DNA from: Bacillota bacterium
Lineage (GTDB): Bacteria > Bacillota > Clostridia > Lachnospirales > Lachnospiraceae
Assembly (NCBI GenBank): GCA_023415055.1
Contig: JAEZLZ010000026.1
Coordinates: 1 to 45,005, forward strand
Direction: 5' to 3'
Length of the DNA: 45,005 nt
Part shown: positions 1-8,830 of the stretch, in pieces
Layout: every line of letters starts with the position of its first letter
Position numbering within the stretch: position 1 is the first letter of the stretch
The notes under the pieces: generated by a model
The model's input: the letters and a program-made list of their open reading frames with translations, nothing else
Database searches by the model: none
What the model was told of the DNA's origin: nothing
Program-made: the position numbers and the translations under genes

Positions 1-122
1 TGCTCAACAACTTTTGCATAATTCACAATCCCTATTGATAACAATGAAACTACCAATATCGAGACAAAACAAGTAATTAACGTACTCTTAAGACTTTCTT
101 TACCTTTCAAAATTTTTTTCAT
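1..122 (-). CDS. N-terminus of a membrane signalling protein (partial)
   Basis: The gene runs off the left edge, so only about 40 residues are visible. A strong GAGGAGG ribosome binding site at 131-137 lies 8 bases before the ATG at 120-122. The peptide opens MKKILKGKESLKSTLITCF and continues into one hydrophobic stretch ending near SIGIVNYAKVVE. A basic lysine-rich start followed by a single membrane helix is the usual opening of methyl-accepting chemotaxis proteins and sensor kinases in clostridia. The signalling part lies outside the window, so the family is an inference; chemoreceptor is the best guess. Confidence 0.5.
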   Translation of the reverse strand, partial: MKKILKGKESLKSTLITCFVSILVVSLLSIGIVNYAKVVE

Positions 123-551
123 TTAAATTACCTCCTCATATAATCTTACGATATCTCCTTTATTCTAGCGGTATCGCAGTTTTTCATTTTTTAGATAAAA
201 GCTGTTTGTTATAGAGACAAAACGTATTTAATACTTTTGATAAGAAAAAGGGTATGCTTAATAGAACGTCTTTACTTCTGCTCTATGAAGGCTTTTCATT
301 CCCCCACTTCTCTTACGGCGACAAACCTCCTATATCCAACGGAATCATCTGAGTATCAGTGTCCTAAAATCCTTCGTTCTTCCTATCCATTATGGGTGTC
401 GTTTCTGCTCCTATTGCTGAGTCTTTGCTCTGATGGAGAAAATCTGACTACCGGCTCTTATCTGTTTTCTTTTTAGTATTGCTCCTTCTGGCGCTGAAAG
501 CGGACGTTTTACCAGAACTCATTTATTCTGCTTTATACTTATTCTACGCTG
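123..551. other. Intergenic, probably the non-coding 3' side of the IS110 remnant
   Basis: No gene was recognised in this stretch. The first 15 bases hold the ribosome binding site of the partial gene at 1-122. The rest lies directly downstream of the broken IS110 transposase and may be the non-coding end of that element. No clean element end or target duplication was found. Confidence 0.35.
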
Positions 552-946
552 CTATTGGTCTACGATATCCTCCTGCATTTTCACGCTGTCATAAGCAATT
601 CCTTTACTCAGAATAGCATCGAATATACGAATTAGTTTACAGCATACGGCTTCCCTGAACTATTCTCCCTTGACGACAGCCCTGCCAGCTTCTGTATCTG
701 CTTGGGCGAGTCAAAACGTCTGATGTCCCCTTCCTCTGCAAGAAACTCTGACACACTTATTAATCCGATACCCTTGATGGCAAGCATCTGACTGCTTTCC
801 GTTATCTGTCTGCACAGTTCATACCTTACCAAGCTCAATTCCTCGCCAGCTAAATGCCCTGGCGAAATGTGTGGTGCTTCCAATGTCTACTCCATTAAAG
901 TTGATTCTGTTATTTGAGCAATCCTGATATTTTGGTTATAATTCAT
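552..946 (-). pseudogene. IS110-family transposase, broken remnant
   Basis: A GGAGG site (956-960) precedes an ATG at 944-946. Reading in shifting frames gives three blocks of an IS110 transposase. The first is the N-terminus (MNYNQNIRIAQITESTL, then GVDIGSTTHFARAF after a one-base slip). The second is the C-terminal HhH-like block (ELCRQITESSQMLAIKGIGL ... SPKQIQKLAGLSSRENSSGK). The third is the extreme C-terminus (CKLIRIFDAILSKGIAYDS ... EDIVDQ, stop at 552-554). An intact protein of this family is about 400 residues; here some 130 codons remain, with an internal deletion of the DEDD catalytic domain and at least two frame changes. It cannot be active. The family call is by recognition of the conserved motifs. 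Confidence 0.75.
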
Positions 947-1343
947 CTGTGAATACCTCCGTAAAATTTGGTTTATTAACTGGCCTGTTAACAACCTTAT
1001 TTTACTTCGGGGTATTCTTTTTTTAAAACCGATGATTTATTACTTAACAGGAACGCTCCTTCTTTAAATAAAACATCTTTCTACATTATATTTCTTTTTC
1101 GGACATAATTCAACGCACTTTCATCATGATATTCAGCATATTTTAATACACTATTGCATAACTTCATGGAATCAACCAGCATTCTATCCAAAAAGTTAGG
1201 CTGGAATATAACAATTAATAGTGAAGTAATACAAATAATGTTTCAGAAGAAATACAGTAGTATTTTTCCAAAACTATACTTGACTCAACATTAAATTGAT
1301 CCTGTTTAATATGACACAACTTAGTAGACAATTGGACTTCATT
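947..1343. other. AT-rich stretch with an unrecognised coding remnant
   Basis: No intact gene. On the minus strand an open frame runs from just after a stop at 1243-1245 down to a stop at 1081-1083. It includes the peptides PNFLDRMLVDSMKLCNSVLK and YAEYHDESALNYVRKRNIM, which read like real protein rather than random translation, but have no convincing start or ribosome binding site. I do not recognise the family. It may be the tail of a gene destroyed along with the IS110 element. Confidence 0.3.
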
Positions 1344-1387
1344 TAAAAAAAGGACATTATCACTTTTATAAAAAGCAATAATGTCCT
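1344..1387 (-). terminator. Rho-independent terminator downstream of ppdK
   Basis: Perfect 10-bp inverted repeat AGGACATTAT (1351-1360) with ATAATGTCCT (1378-1387), followed on the minus strand by a run of seven T. It ends the leftward ppdK transcript about 130 nt after the stop codon. Confidence 0.85.
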
Positions 1388-1394
1388 CTAAATT

Positions 1395-1515
1395 TTAAAT
1401 ATAAAGTTCAATAATCAAATCCTGCCATCTCAGTATACGATTGACCTCATTATGAGTTTTCACATACCCTATTGCATCGTCCTTTGTGAACGTGAAAGTG
1501 GCTATTTTAAAGGAT
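1395..1515 (-). pseudogene. Unrecognised C-terminal coding remnant between ppdK and its terminator
   Basis: A minus-strand frame without its own start reads KIATFTFTKDDAIGYVKTHN then EVNRILRWQDLIIELYI and stops at 1395-1397, just before the ppdK terminator. Its composition is protein-like. It begins within a few bases of the ppdK stop, so it could be the surviving end of a gene that once followed ppdK. The family is unknown, and it may be chance. Confidence 0.25.
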
Positions 1516-1519
1516 TTTC

Positions 1520-4147
1520 CTATTTTCCCTGGTTGTTTAATACAGCCTGTGCTGCTGCTAATCTTGCGATCGGTACACGGAAAGGTGAACAGGATACATA
1601 GTTCAAACCTACCTTATGGCAGAACTCAACGGTAGAAGGATCTCCACCATGCTCGCCACAGATACCAAGCTTGATATTAGGTCTGGTTGCACGGCCTTTC
1701 TCGGAAGCCATCTTTACTAACTGGCCAACGCCTTCCTGATCAAGTCTTGCAAATGGATCAGACTCGTAAATCTTACCCTTGTAGTATGCATCTAAGAACT
1801 TACCAGCATCGTCACGGGAGAAACCGAAGGTCATCTGTGTTAAGTCGTTGGTACCGAAGGAGAAGAACTCAGCTTCTTCTGCGATCTCATCTGCAAGTAA
1901 AGCAGCACGAGGAATCTCAATCATGGTACCTACATGATACTCGATATCGGAATTCATCTCTTTCTTTACTAACTCAGCTGTCTCAACAACGATATCCTTA
2001 ACGAACTTGAGCTCTCTCTTCTCACCTACTAACGGGATCATGATCTCAGGTATGATGTCAAAGCCTTTTTCCTTCTTAACTTCGATTGCAGCTTCCATAA
2101 CTGCTCTGGTCTGCATCTTAGCGATCTCAGGATAGGTTACGGCAAGACGGCAACCTCTGTGACCCATCATCGGGTTGAACTCGTGTAAGGAATCACAGGT
2201 AGCTTTTACTTCTTCTACGGTAAGACCCATATCTTTTGCTAATGCAACAATATCCTCTTCCTCGGTAGGAACGAATTCATGAAGCGGAGGATCCAGGAAA
2301 CGGATGGTAACTGGTCTGCCTTCCATTACTTCATAAAGACCCTTGAAGTCACCCTTCTGGAAAGGAATTAATTCGTTCAGAGCTGCTTCTCTTGCTTCAA
2401 CAGTCTTAGAAAGGATCATCTTTCTGATCTTAGGAATTCTGTCAGCTTCGAAGAACATATGCTCTGTACGGCAAAGACCGATGCCTTCTGCACCAAACTT
2501 AACAGCATTCGCTGCATCCGCCGGAGTATCTGCATTCGTTCTTACCTTTAATGTTCTGATTTCATCAGCCCATTTCATAATTCTATCAAAGTTACCACTG
2601 ATGGAAGCTTCTACGGTCGGGATATCTCCCACGTAGATGTTACCTGTGGAACCGTCTAAGGAGATATAATCTCCTTCTTTTACTGTATTACCAGCGATTG
2701 TGAAGTAGTTCTCTTCTTCGTTGATTACGATATCACCACAACCGGATACACAAGCAGTACCCATACCACGAGCAACTACGGCTGCGTGAGAGGTCATACC
2801 ACCACGAACGGTTAAGATACCTTCTGCAGCATGCATACCTTCGATATCTTCAGGAGATGTCTCAAGACGAACAAGAATTACTCTTTCGCCCTTCTCATGA
2901 TGATTCTTAGCTTCTTCTGCTGTAAAGTATACTTTACCAGCTGCTGCACCAGGAGATGCAGGAAGTGCATTACCAACCGGCTTAGCTGCCTTTAATGCCT
3001 TTGTGTCAAAGGTAGGATGTAATAACTGATCTAAGGACTTAGCTTCAATTCTCTTGATTGCATCTTCCTTTGTGATCTTACCTTCATCTACTAAATCGCA
3101 AGCGATCTGAAGAGCTGCGGGAGCGGTTCTCTTACCGTTACGAGTCTGTAAGAAGTATAGCTTCTTATCCTCGATGGTGAACTCCATATCCTGCATATCT
3201 CTGTAGTGATTCTCAAGTAAAGTAGCGATTCTCATGAACTCAGCGTATGCTTCAGGCATATCCTGCTCTAACTTGCTGATCGGCTGAGGAGTTCTGATAC
3301 CAGCAACTACGTCCTCGCCCTGTGCATTAATCAGGTACTCACCGTATATCTTTGCTTCACCTGTGGAAGGGTTACGTGTAAATGCTACACCAGTACCGGA
3401 GGTATCGCCCATGTTACCAAATACCATGGCCTGAACGTTAACAGCAGTACCCCAATCACCAGGGATATCATTCATTCTTCTGTAGTAAATAGCACGAGGA
3501 TTATCCCAAGAACGGAATACAGCAGTTACAGCCTCAATTAACTGATCTGCAGGATTCTGAGGGAAATCAGTACCTTTCTCTGCTTTATATAATGCCTTGA
3601 ACTGTGTGATAACTTCTTTTAAGTCATCTGCAGTAAGCTCGGTGTCATAATGAACACCCTTCTTCTCCTTGATCTCATCAAGTACTCTTTCGAATTTGGA
3701 CTTCGGTACTTCCATAACTACGTCAGAGAACATCTGGATGAATCTTCTGTAAGAGTCATATGCAAATCTTGCATTGCCAGTCTTCTTAGCAAAGCCTTCT
3801 ACAGCTGCGTCAGTCAAACCTAAGTTAAGGATTGTGTCCATCATACCAGGCATGGAAGCTCTTGCACCGGAACGTACCGATACTAATAAAGGATTCTCTG
3901 TATCGCCGAATTTCTTGCCCTGTTGCTCTTCAAGAATTCTTAAGGATGCAAAAATCTGATCTTTAATCTCGTCAGTGATTTTTTTGCCGCTATTGTAGTA
4001 GTCTGTACAAGCTTCTGTTGTTACTGTAAAACCTTGAGGAATCGGAAGACCTAAGTTAGTCATTTCTGCTAAGTTAGCGCCTTTACCGCCAAGAAGGTTT
4101 TTCATATCTGCCTTACCTTCTTTGAACAAATATACCCATTTTGTCAT
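1520..4147 (-). CDS. ppdK: Pyruvate, phosphate dikinase
   Basis: Cytosolic enzyme interconverting pyruvate + ATP + phosphate and phosphoenolpyruvate + AMP + pyrophosphate. In anaerobic Firmicutes it often runs towards pyruvate, saving ATP by using PPi. The 875 residues match the family length. The N-terminal ATP-grasp part opens with GGKGANLAEM (20-29). The swivelling phosphohistidine domain has GGMTSHAAVVARGMGTACVS, with the phosphorylated His at 454. The C-terminal PEP/pyruvate barrel ends with ICGEHGGDP, catalytic Cys at about 830. The ATG follows AGGAGG by 11 bases. A terminator lies downstream (1344-1387) and a highly structured 496-nt gap separates it from glyS upstream. The window also encodes pyruvate kinase and a membrane pyrophosphatase that competes for the same PPi. 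Confidence 0.98.
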   Translation of the reverse strand: MTKWVYLFKEGKADMKNLLGGKGANLAEMTNLGLPIPQGFTVTTEACTDYYNSGKKITDEIKDQIFASLRILEEQQGKKFGDTENPLLVSVRSGARASMPGMMDTILNLGLTDAAVEGFAKKTGNARFAYDSYRRFIQMFSDVVMEVPKSKFERVLDEIKEKKGVHYDTELTADDLKEVITQFKALYKAEKGTDFPQNPADQLIEAVTAVFRSWDNPRAIYYRRMNDIPGDWGTAVNVQAMVFGNMGDTSGTGVAFTRNPSTGEAKIYGEYLINAQGEDVVAGIRTPQPISKLEQDMPEAYAEFMRIATLLENHYRDMQDMEFTIEDKKLYFLQTRNGKRTAPAALQIACDLVDEGKITKEDAIKRIEAKSLDQLLHPTFDTKALKAAKPVGNALPASPGAAAGKVYFTAEEAKNHHEKGERVILVRLETSPEDIEGMHAAEGILTVRGGMTSHAAVVARGMGTACVSGCGDIVINEEENYFTIAGNTVKEGDYISLDGSTGNIYVGDIPTVEASISGNFDRIMKWADEIRTLKVRTNADTPADAANAVKFGAEGIGLCRTEHMFFEADRIPKIRKMILSKTVEAREAALNELIPFQKGDFKGLYEVMEGRPVTIRFLDPPLHEFVPTEEEDIVALAKDMGLTVEEVKATCDSLHEFNPMMGHRGCRLAVTYPEIAKMQTRAVMEAAIEVKKEKGFDIIPEIMIPLVGEKRELKFVKDIVVETAELVKKEMNSDIEYHVGTMIEIPRAALLADEIAEEAEFFSFGTNDLTQMTFGFSRDDAGKFLDAYYKGKIYESDPFARLDQEGVGQLVKMASEKGRATRPNIKLGICGEHGGDPSTVEFCHKVGLNYVSCSPFRVPIARLAAAQAVLNNQGK

Positions 4148-4206
4148 TTTGTAAGTGCCCTCCTAAAAATAATATATTTACAATTTGATACTGCGTTGTC
4201 ACGGAC

Positions 4207-4272
4207 AATGATGTCAAAAGCAAGATGTGAAGGCTTTGTCGAACACGTTCACAGGATGCTTTTGACATCATT
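4207..4272. repeat. Large hairpin 1 in the glyS-ppdK gap
   Basis: Perfect 16-bp inverted repeat AATGATGTCAAAAGCA (4207-4222) and its complement (4257-4272). A second inner pair, TGTGAA (4226-4231) with TTCACA (4248-4253), continues the stem. There is no T-run, so it is not a simple terminator. It lies 60 nt upstream of the ppdK start and would be in its leader if transcription begins further upstream. Confidence 0.7.
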
Positions 4273-4280
4273 ATCATCAA

Positions 4281-4355
4281 TTGAGTGCCAAAAGTACTCC
4301 GCGAACAAAACGAATACGATGCTCATTCTGTTGGCGTAATACTTTTATCACTCAA
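4281..4355. repeat. Large imperfect hairpin 2 in the glyS-ppdK gap
   Basis: Outer arms TTGAGTG (4281-4287) and CACTCAA (4349-4355) close a stem that continues with AAAAGTA against TACTTTT. The long central segment is imperfectly self-complementary. Function unknown. Confidence 0.5.
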
Positions 4356-4464
4356 CCGACACTACATATATCAAATTATAACTCTTTTTTTGCTTTTCTA
4401 GTCGCGTAGTGAAGTGTAAACTTCATGGTAAAAGGCTGTAGGTATCATACCTTCGCCAAGCTAC

Positions 4465-4605
4465 ATCTTCACGGTAAGCGGCTTAAACTCGTAAACCTTC
4501 GGTTTACTCGTTCACGCTGCGCTTGAACATGGAAACTGCAGCATTTTCTCGAGCAAGCTCGGAAAATGCTCCAGTTTCCATGTTCAATCCGCTTACCGTG
4601 AAGAT
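4465..4605. repeat. Three-way-junction-like palindromic element in the glyS-ppdK gap
   Basis: A 17-bp perfect outer stem (ATCTTCACGGTAAGCGG, 4465-4481, with its complement at 4589-4605) encloses two side arms. The small arm is GTAAACC-TTC-GGTTTAC (4491-4507). The large arm spans 4523-4587: 16 paired bases, one mismatch, then about ten more pairs and GAGC-AA-GCTC at the tip. It could be a structured RNA at the 3' end of glyS or a small non-autonomous palindromic repeat. No T-run follows on either strand. Confidence 0.7.
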
Positions 4606-4643
4606 TATAACATACTAACTATCGGTTAGAAAAGCATTTTTTT

Positions 4644-6032
4644 CTAAAATTTAAATTTATTCTCAAAATATGTCTTTAAATCTTCTATTTTGATACGTTC
4701 CTGCTCCATGGTATCACGATCACGAACGGTTACTGCTCCATCGGTCTCAGAATCAAAGTCATAAGTGATACAGAACGGTGTTCCGATCTCATCCTGACGA
4801 CGATATCTCTTTCCTATATTGCCTCTATCATCAAATTCACAGTTATAGGTCTTGCATAATTCCATGAAGATCTTCTCTGCGGGCTCGGATAACTTCTTGG
4901 ATAACGGAAGTACACCAATCTTTACAGGTGCAAGTGCCGGATGGAAATGAAGTACGGTACGAACATCACCCTCTGCAATCTCTTCCTCGTCATATGCCGC
5001 ACAAAGGAAGGCAAGAGCCACACGATCAGCACCCAGAGAAGGCTCGATTACATAAGGGATATATCTCTTAGCCTTTTCATCATCAAAATAGCTCATATCC
5101 TCCTTGGATACGTTCTGATGCTGATTTAGATCATAATCGGTACGATCCGCAATACCCCAAAGCTCACCCCAACCAAAGGGGAACATGAACTCGATATCAG
5201 TGGTAGCTTTACTATAGAAGGAAAGCTCAGCAGCGTCATGGTCTCTGACTCTCATTTCTTCTTCCTTCATGCCAAGGCTCTTCAGCCAATCAATACAGAA
5301 CTGTCTCCAGTAAGTAAACCACTCTAAATCGGTGTCCGGCTCACAGAAGAATTCTAATTCCATCTGTTCAAATTCTCTGGTACGGAAGGTAAAGTTACCG
5401 GGGGTTATCTCGTTACGGAAGGATTTACCGATCTGACCGATACCAAACGGGATCTTCTTACGTGATGTTCTCTGTACATTCTTGAAGTTTACAAAGATAC
5501 CCTGCGCTGTCTCGGGTCTTAAGTACACGACGTTTTTAGCGTCCTCCGTTACACCCTGGAAGGTCTTGAACATCAGGTTGAACTGACGGATATCGGTAAA
5601 ATTATGTTTTCCACAGGTAGGACAGTTAATATTATGCTCATCGATATACTTCTTCATCTCTTCCTGAGACCAAGCGTCAACAGAACCTTCTATTGTGATT
5701 TTCTGCTCCATCATATGGTCTTCAATCAACTTGTCCGCACGGAAGCGTTCATGACATTCCTTACAATCCATCAGAGGATCAGAGAAGCCACCCAAATGTC
5801 CGGAAGCCACCCAGGTCTGTGGATTCATGAGAATCGCACAATCCACACCTACATTATACGGATTCTCCTGAATGAATTTTGCCCACCAAGCTTTTTTCAC
5901 ATTATTCTTCAGCTCGACACCGAGATTACCATAATCCCAAGTGTTTGCAAGACCTCCGTAGATCTCGGATCCGGGATACACGAAGCCTCTTGCTTTTGCC
6001 AATGCAACTATTTTTTCCATTGTCTTTTCCAT
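4644..6032 (-). CDS. glyS: Glycyl-tRNA synthetase, dimeric single-chain type
   Basis: Charges tRNA-Gly with glycine in the cytosol. The 462-residue chain is the short homodimeric class II form (also named glyQS or GRS1), not the alpha2-beta2 form. Visible features: two Cys pairs (C90/C93 in CKEC and C137/C140 in CPTC) typical of the inserted zinc-like region, RPETAQGIFVNF, motif 2 FRNEITPGNFTFRTREFEQM from about 205, the motif 3 region near SLGADRVALAFL, and an anticodon-binding domain at the C-terminus. A GCGAGG site lies 9 bases before the ATG. Only 107 nt separate it from the lipoprotein gene upstream, too short for a T-box leader, and none of its signature is present. Confidence 0.97.
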   Translation of the reverse strand: MEKTMEKIVALAKARGFVYPGSEIYGGLANTWDYGNLGVELKNNVKKAWWAKFIQENPYNVGVDCAILMNPQTWVASGHLGGFSDPLMDCKECHERFRADKLIEDHMMEQKITIEGSVDAWSQEEMKKYIDEHNINCPTCGKHNFTDIRQFNLMFKTFQGVTEDAKNVVYLRPETAQGIFVNFKNVQRTSRKKIPFGIGQIGKSFRNEITPGNFTFRTREFEQMELEFFCEPDTDLEWFTYWRQFCIDWLKSLGMKEEEMRVRDHDAAELSFYSKATTDIEFMFPFGWGELWGIADRTDYDLNQHQNVSKEDMSYFDDEKAKRYIPYVIEPSLGADRVALAFLCAAYDEEEIAEGDVRTVLHFHPALAPVKIGVLPLSKKLSEPAEKIFMELCKTYNCEFDDRGNIGKRYRRQDEIGTPFCITYDFDSETDGAVTVRDRDTMEQERIKIEDLKTYFENKFKF

Positions 6033-6139
6033 AGATTTTATCCTCGCATTATTTTAATTAATAGTTTTATAAGGAAGTCCTGCTAAAAGAAGCGTCCACA
6101 TTGGAGTTCTTTCATTATTATAGAAATAACTAAGCAGGA

Positions 6140-6739
6140 TTAAGGCTTGAATACAACGATGGTCATACCATCCGCTGCACCTTGAAGTTTATTCTCGTCA
6201 ACATAGGTTGCATTCTCAGAGTAATACTTGATGGTACCATCTACGACGATATCATAAGGCTCGTTCATGACCAAAATCTTATATTTATCACTTTGGAGAA
6301 CCTCCTGCGTGCTGACCAAAGAACCGTTCTTCTCATTGACCAGAGTAGCCGGCAGATCAAGGGGAACCTCTGTAACGCCTCCGCTAAAATATGCAGCAGT
6401 AACATCATTAAAGTTTGCATATTGATCCATTCCGGAGTAGGTCAGAAGCATGATCGCCTTTCCGCTGCGAAGCTCCACATCCTCTAGTGTTATCTTATTC
6501 TCCCCTGCTGATTTATTATAAGAATTTATCTCCTTAGAGATAAACTCCTTCAAATCACTCAGCTGATAATAGGGTTTATCAAATTCCTCTACCGTGGCTA
6601 CCTGAAGTATACCATTTGACTTAGCTAATATTGTATTCGTTGTAACATCATCGACTGTAAGAATTTTTTCTTCTTTTCTGCAACCCGCTGTTCCAACAAT
6701 GAAAAGCAGCATAATCGCGCAAAGAAACCACTTTTTCAT
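6140..6739 (-). CDS. Small lipoprotein of unknown function
   Basis: 199 residues with a classic lipoprotein signal: MKKWF, a hydrophobic core and lipobox GTAGC with the lipidated Cys at 20. The mature part is acidic and soluble, with alternating short strands and no motif I recognise. It probably sits on the outer face of the membrane. It lies between recO (81 nt upstream) and glyS (107 nt downstream) in the same direction, so it may share a transcript with the recO-era cluster. AGTCCTGCT (6076-6084) can pair with AGCAGGATT at its stop codon and could form a weak terminator. Function unknown. Confidence 0.8.
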   Translation of the reverse strand: MKKWFLCAIMLLFIVGTAGCRKEEKILTVDDVTTNTILAKSNGILQVATVEEFDKPYYQLSDLKEFISKEINSYNKSAGENKITLEDVELRSGKAIMLLTYSGMDQYANFNDVTAAYFSGGVTEVPLDLPATLVNEKNGSLVSTQEVLQSDKYKILVMNEPYDIVVDGTIKYYSENATYVDENKLQGAADGMTIVVFKP

Positions 6740-6820
6740 AAAGCAATCCCTCCATATAGTTTTGGGTTCATATCATTTTACCCTTAAAGTATAATAATTT
6801 CAACACATATTTATAAATAT

Positions 6821-7606
6821 TTATAAACTCTTCAGCATCTCGAGGGACTTAAAATCATGCTCAATATAGCACTCCAGATAACGTTTGATGCAGAGGTTTA
6901 ACTCTGCCTGTACCTGTTCTGTAACCCGAAAGGTAAATAATCTCTCAACCTCCCTGGATAATATGTATTGCATTGTATACAGTGTGGAGGTATTAATACT
7001 GATGGCACTCTTGTCCAGTCCTTTACAGCTTTCACATAAGATACCTCCGCTTTGGGCACTGAAATAGTATCTGACATTATCGCTATCCCTTCCCTTAGTT
7101 TCATCGGAAAATGAATTTTTATTACATTTTACACAATCAAACACCTGTGGTGCCTCACCGTTTTCTGCCATAACTCTCAATTCAAATACAGATCGGATCA
7201 ATACCGGATCGATGGTCTTTTTCGAGAGTGCACGCAAGGTTTGGTACAAAAGCTTCAGAATATTCTTCTCGTCGTTATTCTCTTTTGTCAGGTAATCTGC
7301 GAACTCGCAGAAATAAAAGCCGTAACATAGTCCTTCAAAATCATCCCTTAGCTCTCCAAAATAGTTTGAAATCTCTGCCGACATGATATTGTAGGAGGAC
7401 TGACCTGCATATAAATTAAATTCGCCGAAGACAAAAGGCTGTCCACATGCCAATAAGGCGCTGTTGGGTCTCCTGGCGCCTTTGGCAAATGCTGATATTT
7501 TTCCTTTTTCTTTTGTTAATATAACAAGTCTCTTGTCATATTCACCAACCGGCATGGCCGATAGAACCATTCCTGTCACGGTAGTTGATACCGGCAATAA
7601 ATCCAC
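6821..7606 (-). CDS. recO: DNA repair protein RecO
   Basis: Recombination mediator that loads RecA on SSB-coated single-stranded DNA with RecR. The N-terminal OB fold carries TGMVLSAMPVGEYDKRL and GKISAFAKGARRPNS. The C-terminal part has a four-Cys zinc site (C158, C161, C191, C194; DCVKC and LCESC). Length about 260 residues is normal. Start choice: the longest frame begins with GTG at 7604-7606, but AGAAGG abuts that codon. A TTG at 7595-7597 lies 8 bases from AGAAGG and gives MPVSTTVTGMVLS, the better start. Either way it overlaps the 3' end of the yqzL-like gene by more than 50 bases, implying translational coupling. Order era, yqzL, recO is as in Bacillus subtilis. Confidence 0.95.
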   Translation of the reverse strand: MDLLPVSTTVTGMVLSAMPVGEYDKRLVILTKEKGKISAFAKGARRPNSALLACGQPFVFGEFNLYAGQSSYNIMSAEISNYFGELRDDFEGLCYGFYFCEFADYLTKENNDEKNILKLLYQTLRALSKKTIDPVLIRSVFELRVMAENGEAPQVFDCVKCNKNSFSDETKGRDSDNVRYYFSAQSGGILCESCKGLDKSAISINTSTLYTMQYILSREVERLFTFRVTEQVQAELNLCIKRYLECYIEHDFKSLEMLKSL

Positions 7607-7760
7607 CTTCTTTTTCTGTTCCTTGTCCGTAGCCTTCCAATTTGTCCTCGGACATCATGGGACTATCCCAATTATCTTCTCTTGTACATGCGATGTAATG
7701 TAAGTAATCATCAATCCTTCCAGTTTCAGCGAAACTTTTCCAATAATCATAATTCTTCAT
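7542..7760 (-). CDS. YqzL-like small protein
   Basis: 72 residues beginning MKNYDYWKSFAETGRIDDYL. This matches the pattern of the small Firmicute YqzL proteins (aromatic, then TG.I..YL), encoded between era and recO exactly as here. It is longer than the roughly 47-residue Bacillus form, with a Gly/Glu-rich tail. A purine-rich AGGGGG lies 7 bases before the ATG. Its last 60-odd bases overlap the recO start in another frame, so both frames are used there. Its function is not known in any organism I can name. Assignment rests on the short motif and gene order. Confidence 0.7.
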   Translation of the reverse strand: MKNYDYWKSFAETGRIDDYLHYIACTREDNWDSPMMSEDKLEGYGQGTEKEGGFIAGINYRDRNGSIGHAGW

Positions 7761-7898
7761 AAATGAGCCCCCTAACCATGATAATATGTTAAGTATCTTT
7801 TAATCAATACTTTCATAACACTTATATCATTAGGTTTCCCATTTTAAGTGTTGCTAAACCGGTCAGAATTTACCAATACTTATTTTTTCAAAAACTTG

Positions 7899-8819
7899 TT
7901 ACTCATCTCTGTTATAGCCATAGTTTTTCATCAGAAAGTCACTGTCGCGCCAATCCTTTTTAACTTTCACCCATAGCTGCAGATTCACCCTGCAATCCAG
8001 AAGATTCTCAATTTCCTTCCTGGCATGGGTACCAATTTGCTTTAACATGCTGCCGCCTTTACCAATGATAATTCCCTTATGTGAATCTCTTTCACACACG
8101 ATGGTAGCATCAATATCAATCATTCCCTCCGAAGCACCACTTCCCTGAGGCCGTTCCTTCATACGGTCTATGCTGACCGCTATGCCGTGGGGGATCTCAT
8201 CATCCAGAAGTCTCAATGCTTTTTCGCGAATAAGCTCAGCAACAATCTGCCGTTCCGGCTGATCCGTGACAGTATCCTCATCATAATACATAGGGCCTTC
8301 CGGCATGTACTTATAGATCTCTTCTAGCAGTACCTTCGTGTTTTCTCCCTTAAGAGCAGAAACCGGGATAATCTCGGCAAACTTACAGATGTCCTTATAA
8401 GCTGCAATAAATGCGAGAATTTCCTCCTTCTTCACCGTATCAATCTTATTGATCACCAGGATGACCGGAGTCTTTACCTTATTCAGTTGTTCAGCGATGT
8501 GCTGTTCCCCGGCTCCGATGAAGGTACTAGGTTCCACCAACCAAAGGATCAGATCCACCTCACTCATTGTTCGCTCTGCGACATTCACCATGTACTCACC
8601 CAGCTTATTCTTTGCCTTGTGAATACCGGGAGTATCTAAAAAGATTACCTGTCCCCGTTCATCTGTATAGACGGTCTGAATGCGATTCCTTGTCGTCTGT
8701 GGTTTATCCGAGGTTATGGCGATCTTCTGTCCGATGAGCTTATTCATCAACGTTGACTTTCCCACATTGGGTCTTCCGATCAGAGTTACAAACCCCGATT
8801 TATAATTTGTTTTGTTCAT
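7899..8819 (-). CDS. era: Ribosome assembly GTPase Era
   Basis: Essential GTPase that binds the 3' end of 16S rRNA during 30S maturation. 306 residues in two domains. The GTPase domain has G1 GRPNVGKS (15-22), G3 DTPGIH (62-67) and G4 NKID (124-127). The C-terminal KH RNA-binding domain has IIGKGGSMLKQIG. Start MNKTNYKSGFVTLIGRPNVG is typical of the family; an AGG-type site precedes it. Downstream lies the yqzL-like gene (138 nt gap) and then recO. Upstream is a tandemly duplicated 35-bp segment and the M16C peptidase. Confidence 0.98.
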   Translation of the reverse strand: MNKTNYKSGFVTLIGRPNVGKSTLMNKLIGQKIAITSDKPQTTRNRIQTVYTDERGQVIFLDTPGIHKAKNKLGEYMVNVAERTMSEVDLILWLVEPSTFIGAGEQHIAEQLNKVKTPVILVINKIDTVKKEEILAFIAAYKDICKFAEIIPVSALKGENTKVLLEEIYKYMPEGPMYYDEDTVTDQPERQIVAELIREKALRLLDDEIPHGIAVSIDRMKERPQGSGASEGMIDIDATIVCERDSHKGIIIGKGGSMLKQIGTHARKEIENLLDCRVNLQLWVKVKKDWRDSDFLMKNYGYNRDE

Positions 8820-8830
8820 TTCTTACCTGT

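Noticed and set aside
237..476. Plus-strand open frame of 79 codons downstream of the IS110 remnant
   Set aside because: No ribosome binding site or recognisable motif; it lies on the non-coding side of a decayed element.
5604..6086. 160-codon open frame on the plus strand
   Set aside because: Fully antisense to the N-terminal half of glyS, which is certain; typical shadow frame.
6033..6139. T-box leader for glyS
   Set aside because: The gap is only 107 nt and has neither the conserved T-box sequence nor a specifier stem.
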